Below, in pieces: positions 59,902-64,000 of a stretch of DNA of 64,000 nt. This DNA is from SZUA-309 sp965233675 (GTDB lineage Bacteria; Pseudomonadota; Gammaproteobacteria; Pseudomonadales; Azotimanducaceae), in assembly GCA_965233675.1 (NCBI GenBank), contig OZ247498.1, positions 4,588,001 through 4,652,000 of the forward strand. Reading direction: 5' to 3'. Both the position numbers and the translations under genes were made by a program. Position 1 is the stretch's first letter. Every line of letters starts with the position of its first letter. The notes below the pieces were generated by a model. The model saw nothing but the letters and a program-made list of their open reading frames with translations, searched no databases and had not been told where the DNA came from.

Positions 59902-61203
59902 ATGGCAGGTTCGAACGATCTCAGGAGTGTGCTGGTGATCGGCAGTGGTGGCCGTGAACACGCGCTGGCGTGGTGTGCAGCCCGTTCCGAATCGGTAGCG
60001 ACGGTCTATGTGGCGCCGGGTAATGCGGGCACGGCAACCGAAGCCGGCTGTGAGAACGTGGACATCGAAGTGGGCGATTTCGAGGCGCTGGCTGCATTTG
60101 CAGCGGACAAAGGCGTTTCTCTCACCATCGTCGGACCCGAAGCGCCGCTGGTGGATGGCATCTGCGATTTCTTCGCCGAGCGGGGACTACGCTGTTTTGG
60201 CCCGAGTGGTAAAGCGGCGCAGCTGGAAGGATCCAAGTCGTTCACCAAGGATTTTCTGGCCCGGCACCGCATTCCAACGGCGGACTATCAGACTTTCAGT
60301 GACCTGTCCGATGCGAAGGCCTACGTCGCGGAGAAAGGTGCTCCGATTGTGATCAAGGCGGATGGACTGGCAGCCGGCAAAGGCGTCGTTGTCGCGCAGA
60401 CCGAGGCGGAAGCGACCGCGGCGCTGGATAGCATGCTGTCGGGTGGCGCCTTTGGTCAGGCTGGCGAACGGGTGGTGATCGAGGAGTTTCTGGACGGTGA
60501 AGAGGCCAGCTTCATCTGTCTCTGCGATGGCGAAACCGCATTGCCCTTTGCGACTTCCCAGGACCACAAAGCCCGGGATGACGGTGACAAAGGGCCCAAC
60601 ACCGGCGGTATGGGCGCCTACTCACCCGCACCGGTGGTGACCCCCGAAATTTACGATCGGGTGATGGCGGAAGTGATCGGTCCGACCATGCGTGGCATGG
60701 CCGCTGATGGCGCCGCCTATAGCGGCTTTCTGTATGCGGGCCTGATGATCATGGCGGATGGCACGCCCAAGGTGATCGAATTCAATTGCCGGTTCGGCGA
60801 CCCTGAAGCGCAGCCGGTGCTGATGCGGTTGAAGTCCGATCTGGTCACCCTCTGCGACCAGGCGATCGATGGGGCGCTGGCGGGTGTGACGCTGGACTGG
60901 GATGCCCGAGCTGCCCTTGGTGTGGTGATGGCTGCCGGTGGGTATCCGGAGCGTTATGAAAAAGGTGATGCGATCTCCGGCCTCGATACAGCCACAGATG
61001 AGGCGCTGAAGGTTTTTCATGCGGGCACTCGCATGGCCGACGGGCAGGTGGTCACCCATGGTGGCCGGGTGCTCTGTGTGGTCGGACTCGGCGACGATGT
61101 GGAGGAAGCTCGGGCTACTGCCTATCGCGGCGTGGACGCCATCGACTGGAAGAACCGCTACTTCCGCACTGATATCGGTTATCGGGCGATCAATCGCGGT
61201 TGA
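59902..61203 (+). CDS. purD: Phosphoribosylamine-glycine ligase
   Basis: 433 residues with a good GAGGAGAC ribosome-binding site. VLVIGSGGREHALAW at the N-terminus, the ATP-grasp core (IVIKADGLAAGKGVVVAQT), DHKARDDGDKGPNTGGMGAY and EFNCRFGDPEAQPVL are diagnostic. It joins glycine to phosphoribosylamine in de novo purine synthesis. Its TGA is also the first base set of a direct repeat that recurs 42 bases on. Confidence 0.97.
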   Translation: MAGSNDLRSVLVIGSGGREHALAWCAARSESVATVYVAPGNAGTATEAGCENVDIEVGDFEALAAFAADKGVSLTIVGPEAPLVDGICDFFAERGLRCFGPSGKAAQLEGSKSFTKDFLARHRIPTADYQTFSDLSDAKAYVAEKGAPIVIKADGLAAGKGVVVAQTEAEATAALDSMLSGGAFGQAGERVVIEEFLDGEEASFICLCDGETALPFATSQDHKARDDGDKGPNTGGMGAYSPAPVVTPEIYDRVMAEVIGPTMRGMAADGAAYSGFLYAGLMIMADGTPKVIEFNCRFGDPEAQPVLMRLKSDLVTLCDQAIDGALAGVTLDWDARAALGVVMAAGGYPERYEKGDAISGLDTATDEALKVFHAGTRMADGQVVTHGGRVLCVVGLGDDVEEARATAYRGVDAIDWKNRYFRTDIGYRAINRG

Positions 61204-61260
61204 CTGACGAACGGGCATTTATCCCACCCGGTGATTGGGCTCTGACTGACAGAACGGGCA
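61201..61260. repeat. Direct repeat starting at the purD stop codon
   Basis: TGACTGACGAACGGGCA (61201-61217) recurs as TGACTGACAGAACGGGCA (61243-61260), differing by one inserted base. The first copy begins with the purD TGA. The 25 bases between them are not repeated. The pair lies just upstream of the cyclic-nucleotide-binding gene (61285). Confidence 0.75.
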
Positions 61261-61284
61261 CGGGATCGGTCTTACGCTCCGACC

Positions 61285-62202
61285 ATGCGTACCGATCCGG
61301 ATCTGCGTTTGAGTTCATTCGAGCCTTTTGCGGCGCTCGGTCGCAGTGAGCTGGATCTGGTGAGACGCCACGCCCGGCGCCTTCAGATTCCAAGCCGTCG
61401 ATGGCTGCTGCGGCCGGGACGAACGCTGCGGGGACATCACTTTCTGCTTCGGGGGTCTGTCGCGACCGTTCGCCCAACCGCAATCGTCAGTGCCGGGCAG
61501 GCGGCAGCAAAAAAAGCCCTCTACCCTGGCGCGATCGGATTGCGCACGCTCAAGGATTCCGAGTTTCTGCAGGTGCCCGCATCGGTCATCGAACTACTGG
61601 ACCACGAACATGAACGCCCGCTGATTGCGGTAGGCGAAGCAACGGATTGCTGGCAGACCCGGTTCCTGGGTTCGGACCTGATGACTTCGTTGCCACCCGT
61701 GCTATGGCAGCGTCTGTTGACCGGCCTCGAGCCCACTTCGTTTGCGCGCGGTGCCTGGGTGATCCGTGAGGGGGAACAGCATGCCGATGGTTGTTATGTG
61801 CTGACTGCGGGTACCGCTCGCGTACAGCGGGCCGGACGGATGCTCGCCCGGCTGACGCCGGGAGATCTGTTCGGAGAAGATGCGCTCATCACCGGCGAGC
61901 CGAGAAATGCTTCCATTCAGATGGAACTGGATGGTCAGGTCATGACGCTGGCGGCGGATGACTTCAGACGCTTTCTGATCGGCACGCTCCTCGAAGGTGT
62001 CTATGCAGAACCGAGCACAACGGTGGGCGTGGAGAAAACGCTGCTTCGATTCGGGTCGAGCCGTGATCTGCGCGAGCGAATTGCGCGGTTACCCGCCAGC
62101 GGTGAATACCTGATCAGCAGCAGCCTGCCGGAAGTGGAGTCTCTGGCCATCTTCCTGATGCGCAAACGCGGGTTGATTGCCTGGGCGGCACCGCGCCCCT
62201 GA
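61285..62202 (+). CDS. Protein with one intact and one degenerate cyclic-nucleotide-binding domain
   Basis: 305 residues. Residues about 8-115 resemble a degenerate CNB barrel (FAALGRSELDLVRRHARRLQIP; LRGHHFLLRGS). Residues about 130-235 are a good CNB domain with the phosphate-binding cassette FGEDALITGEPRNAS (Glu, Arg), so cAMP or cGMP binding is possible. The C-terminal 60 residues (ERIARLPASGEYLISSSLPEVESLAIFLMRKRGLIAW) may be a short rhodanese-like tail lacking a catalytic Cys. No DNA-binding HTH is visible, so it is not a Crp-type regulator. Could be a signalling partner. Confidence 0.75.
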   Translation: MRTDPDLRLSSFEPFAALGRSELDLVRRHARRLQIPSRRWLLRPGRTLRGHHFLLRGSVATVRPTAIVSAGQAAAKKALYPGAIGLRTLKDSEFLQVPASVIELLDHEHERPLIAVGEATDCWQTRFLGSDLMTSLPPVLWQRLLTGLEPTSFARGAWVIREGEQHADGCYVLTAGTARVQRAGRMLARLTPGDLFGEDALITGEPRNASIQMELDGQVMTLAADDFRRFLIGTLLEGVYAEPSTTVGVEKTLLRFGSSRDLRERIARLPASGEYLISSSLPEVESLAIFLMRKRGLIAWAAPRP

Positions 62203-62273
62203 CCTGCAGGAATTCGACCTGCTTGTTTCGGTGGGTGACAACGGAAAAACGTGGATGCTGGAGAATTTGAATC

Positions 62274-63746
62274 TCAGGCGATTACCGTTCGCCCTTCCGC
62301 CCAGGTGCGCAGCGAAGAGATGCTCTCCGAGCGCATGATAGACATGGGATAGGTGCGGTTGAGCGCCGCCATCACATCATCCTGCGCCACGGTTTCTCCA
62401 CGGGAGCTCGCCAGATAGCGGGCGGAGACCACGGCTTCTTCGATTTCCGCACCGGTGAATCCGTCCGAGGCTTCCGCCAGTGCGAGCAGATCGAAATCCG
62501 CAACGGGAATATCGCGCTTGTGCAGATGAATGCGGAAGATCTCCTGGCGCACCGCCGGTGCCGGGAGGTCCACGAAAAACACCTCATCCAGGCGGCCTTT
62601 TCTGACCAGCTCCGGTGGCAGTTCGCTGATGTCGTTGGAGGTGGCGACAATGAAGACCGGCGCGTCGTTTTCCGCCATCCAGGTGAGCAGCGTCGAAAGT
62701 ACGCGCTTCGAGGTGGCATTGTCGGACTGGCCGGTGGCCAGACCTTTCTCGATCTCATCCATCCAGAGCACACAGGGCGCCATCAGCTCTGCCTGCTTCA
62801 GGGAATTTCTCAGGTTCCTTTCGGTTTCCCCGAAGAATTTGTTGTAGAGCGTGCCGAAATCGAGACGAAGCAGGGGAATACCCCAGTAGCCGGCCACCGC
62901 CTTGGCAGCCAGGGATTTGCCGCCGCCCTGCACACCGAGCAGCATCACGCCTTTCGGCTGGTCTTCCGTGGCCTGAAGGAAAGCCGCCTTCCGTAATTCC
63001 AGCCAGGATTTCAGATTGTCGAGTCCGGCCACGGATCCGAAGTCCTCGGTTTCGTACTCGAATCTGAGCACCCCTTCGGAATCGAGCAACTCGAACTTGA
63101 GCCGGTTCACCTCCGGGATGTCGGATTCCGTGATTGCGCCGTCGCCGTAGATCGCGTGGCGGATCAGCACCTGTGCGTCCGAATGAGAGACACCGCGCAG
63201 ATTGGCAATCAGCCGTTTCAGGGTGTCGTTGTCGGTTCGGACTTTTTTGCCGTGATTCTGCTCCGCCCAGTCCTTCGCCTGGGATCGGACCAGTGACATC
63301 AGTTCCTCGTCGCTTGGCAACCGGAGATCGAACTTGGCGGTCAGACGCCCGAGTTCCTGTGGCACCGAAAGCTCGTGGGAAAGCAGGATCAGGGTGTTGC
63401 CCAGCTTTTCGTGGTCCAGCGCGATGTCTTTGAGGTGCCGAATAACGGCAGGTTCGTTCGTCAGATACGGATGAAAATCACAGAGCACATAAAGTGAGGG
63501 GCCTTCTGTTCCGGCGATATGAGCAAGCAGGGCTTCCGGATCCTTCAGGTCCGTGTCGCTGTCCACGCCGGCGCCGAAACCGCCGAGTTCAAGTCCCCGG
63601 GTGACCCGCCATTCATAGAAAGACAGCTGGCGCTGCATGGCGAAACGCAGAAGCATGGCGAGCACGCGACGCTCATCATGGGATTCCACCACGACGATGG
63701 GGATCTTCGCGTCGAGGATCAGACTCAGGTCCTTTGTGTCTGCCAC
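62274..63746 (-). CDS. Ycf46/SpoVK-type AAA+ ATPase
   Basis: 490 residues from GTG 63746. The N-terminal half (about 1-240) is a regulatory region with its own P-loop-like fold remnants (VVVESHDERRVLAMLLRF). The C-terminal AAA+ module has Walker A GVQGGGKSLAAKAV, Walker B VLWMDEIEKGL, sensor 1 FIVATSNDISELP and Arg-rich RKGRLDEVFFV. This is the Ycf46 family, reported to affect photosynthesis or CO2 uptake in cyanobacteria and unknown in most proteobacteria. Divergent from hinT (82 bases between). Confidence 0.88.
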   Translation of the reverse strand: MADTKDLSLILDAKIPIVVVESHDERRVLAMLLRFAMQRQLSFYEWRVTRGLELGGFGAGVDSDTDLKDPEALLAHIAGTEGPSLYVLCDFHPYLTNEPAVIRHLKDIALDHEKLGNTLILLSHELSVPQELGRLTAKFDLRLPSDEELMSLVRSQAKDWAEQNHGKKVRTDNDTLKRLIANLRGVSHSDAQVLIRHAIYGDGAITESDIPEVNRLKFELLDSEGVLRFEYETEDFGSVAGLDNLKSWLELRKAAFLQATEDQPKGVMLLGVQGGGKSLAAKAVAGYWGIPLLRLDFGTLYNKFFGETERNLRNSLKQAELMAPCVLWMDEIEKGLATGQSDNATSKRVLSTLLTWMAENDAPVFIVATSNDISELPPELVRKGRLDEVFFVDLPAPAVRQEIFRIHLHKRDIPVADFDLLALAEASDGFTGAEIEEAVVSARYLASSRGETVAQDDVMAALNRTYPMSIMRSESISSLRTWAEGRTVIA

Positions 63747-63828
63747 GCCAGTCTCACTATACTTGTTGCTCTGCCGTCATCCCTCTACGGGTGGCGACGA
63801 TGATTAACTGTGCGGACGGAGGCCTGGA

Positions 63829-64000
63829 ATGGCAACAGAATCGGATTGCCTTTTTTGCAAGATAGTCAACCAGGAGCTGCCGGCGGATGTGGTCTACGAG
63901 GACGATGAGTTCCTCGCCTTCAACGACATCAGCCCCCAGGCTCCGACGCACATTCTCATTATCCCCAAAGCCCACTTCGCAACGGTGAACGACTTAACCG
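63829..64000 (+). CDS. hinT: HIT-family nucleotide hydrolase HinT, truncated by the window end
   Basis: The first 57 residues are present; start ATG at 63829 follows GGAGG by 6 bases. CLFCKIVNQELPADVVYEDDEFLAFNDISPQAPTHILIIPK is the classic HinT N-terminus (Zn-binding CxxC and the beta-sheet core). The His triad would lie beyond the window. HinT hydrolyses purine phosphoramidates such as AMP-lysine. The gene runs off the right edge. Confidence 0.9.
   Translation, partial: MATESDCLFCKIVNQELPADVVYEDDEFLAFNDISPQAPTHILIIPKAHFATVNDLT

Noticed and set aside
61509..61515. A seven-A run in slippery phase inside the CNB gene, a possible -1 frameshift site
   Set aside because: The shifted frame ends within about 40 codons and encodes nothing recognisable. 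No stimulatory stem is apparent, and the zero frame continues into a good CNB domain.
1..64000. Search by eye for tRNA, rRNA, CRISPR repeats, insertion-sequence ends and integrase genes
   Set aside because: No cloverleaf-like, spaced-repeat or transposase signal was found. The tandem arrays reported are too short and irregular for CRISPR.

Overview
The window is GC-rich, densely packed bacterial chromosome with no gene-free stretch longer than about 260 bases. I see no insertion sequence, prophage, CRISPR array, tRNA or rRNA. Gene content points to a free-living, aerobic gammaproteobacterium. The evidence is a dsbD-aroQ-accB-prmA-dusB-purH-purD block in the order known from Pseudomonas-like genomes, plus SrkA, Mpl, ComF, large-form NadE, DUF2333, DUF2970 and DUF3426 proteins. 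Many acyl-CoA dehydrogenases, short-chain dehydrogenases and Fe(II)/2-oxoglutarate dioxygenases suggest a lipid- or steroid-oxidising, probably aquatic heterotroph. The genus cannot be fixed from the sequence alone.

Layout. 1-6.5 kb: partial TauD-type dioxygenase, exported TPR and SnoaL-like proteins, a PLP trans-sulfuration enzyme, a GNAT enzyme, and a citrate-synthase-family gene divergent from a LysR regulator with a clear dyad between them. 6.6-11.1 kb: a DUF2306 membrane protein, then an amino-sugar module (SIS isomerase divergent from a GH20 hexosaminidase and an N-acetylhexosamine-kinase-like gene). 11.1-17.4 kb: two PhyH dioxygenases, small unknowns, a TonB-C lipoprotein, a TPR protein, DUF924 and an exported metallo-beta-lactamase-fold protein. 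17.4-21.9 kb: NadE and a pair of unlike acyl-CoA dehydrogenase subunits. 21.9-25.9 kb: a minus-strand run ending in a GFA/ArsC-like fusion. 25.9-30.1 kb: TauE, GNAT, PlsC-like, SrkA and ComF. 30.3-33.8 kb: two long-form acyl-CoA dehydrogenases. 33.9-37.3 kb: an Mpl-containing operon. 37.4 kb: PPi-dependent phosphofructokinase. 38.6-41.3 kb: a two-component system divergent from a 1891-residue autotransporter (41.4-47.1 kb). 47.2-51.7 kb: K+-dependent membrane pyrophosphatase, DUF2333, PCuAC copper chaperone and a TPR protein. 51.8-61.2 kb: dsbD-aroQ-accB-prmA-DUF3426-dusB-purH-purD. 61.3-64 kb: a cyclic-nucleotide-binding protein, a Ycf46-type AAA+ ATPase and the start of hinT.

How the genes work together. 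The GH20/kinase/SIS group looks like cytoplasmic GlcNAc-oligosaccharide salvage. PPi-PFK and the K+-dependent pyrophosphatase suggest an economy that conserves energy from pyrophosphate. The acyl-CoA dehydrogenases, SDRs and PhyH enzymes form a lipid/steroid oxidation inventory.

Most unusual points: accC and fis are both absent from an otherwise canonical gene block; a GFA zinc domain is fused to an arsenate-reductase-like domain with its second cysteine lost; a metallo-beta-lactamase-fold protein lacks the motif Asp; a citrate-synthase-family enzyme has Glu where the catalytic Asp is expected; and short tandem duplications begin at or next to the stop codons of several genes.
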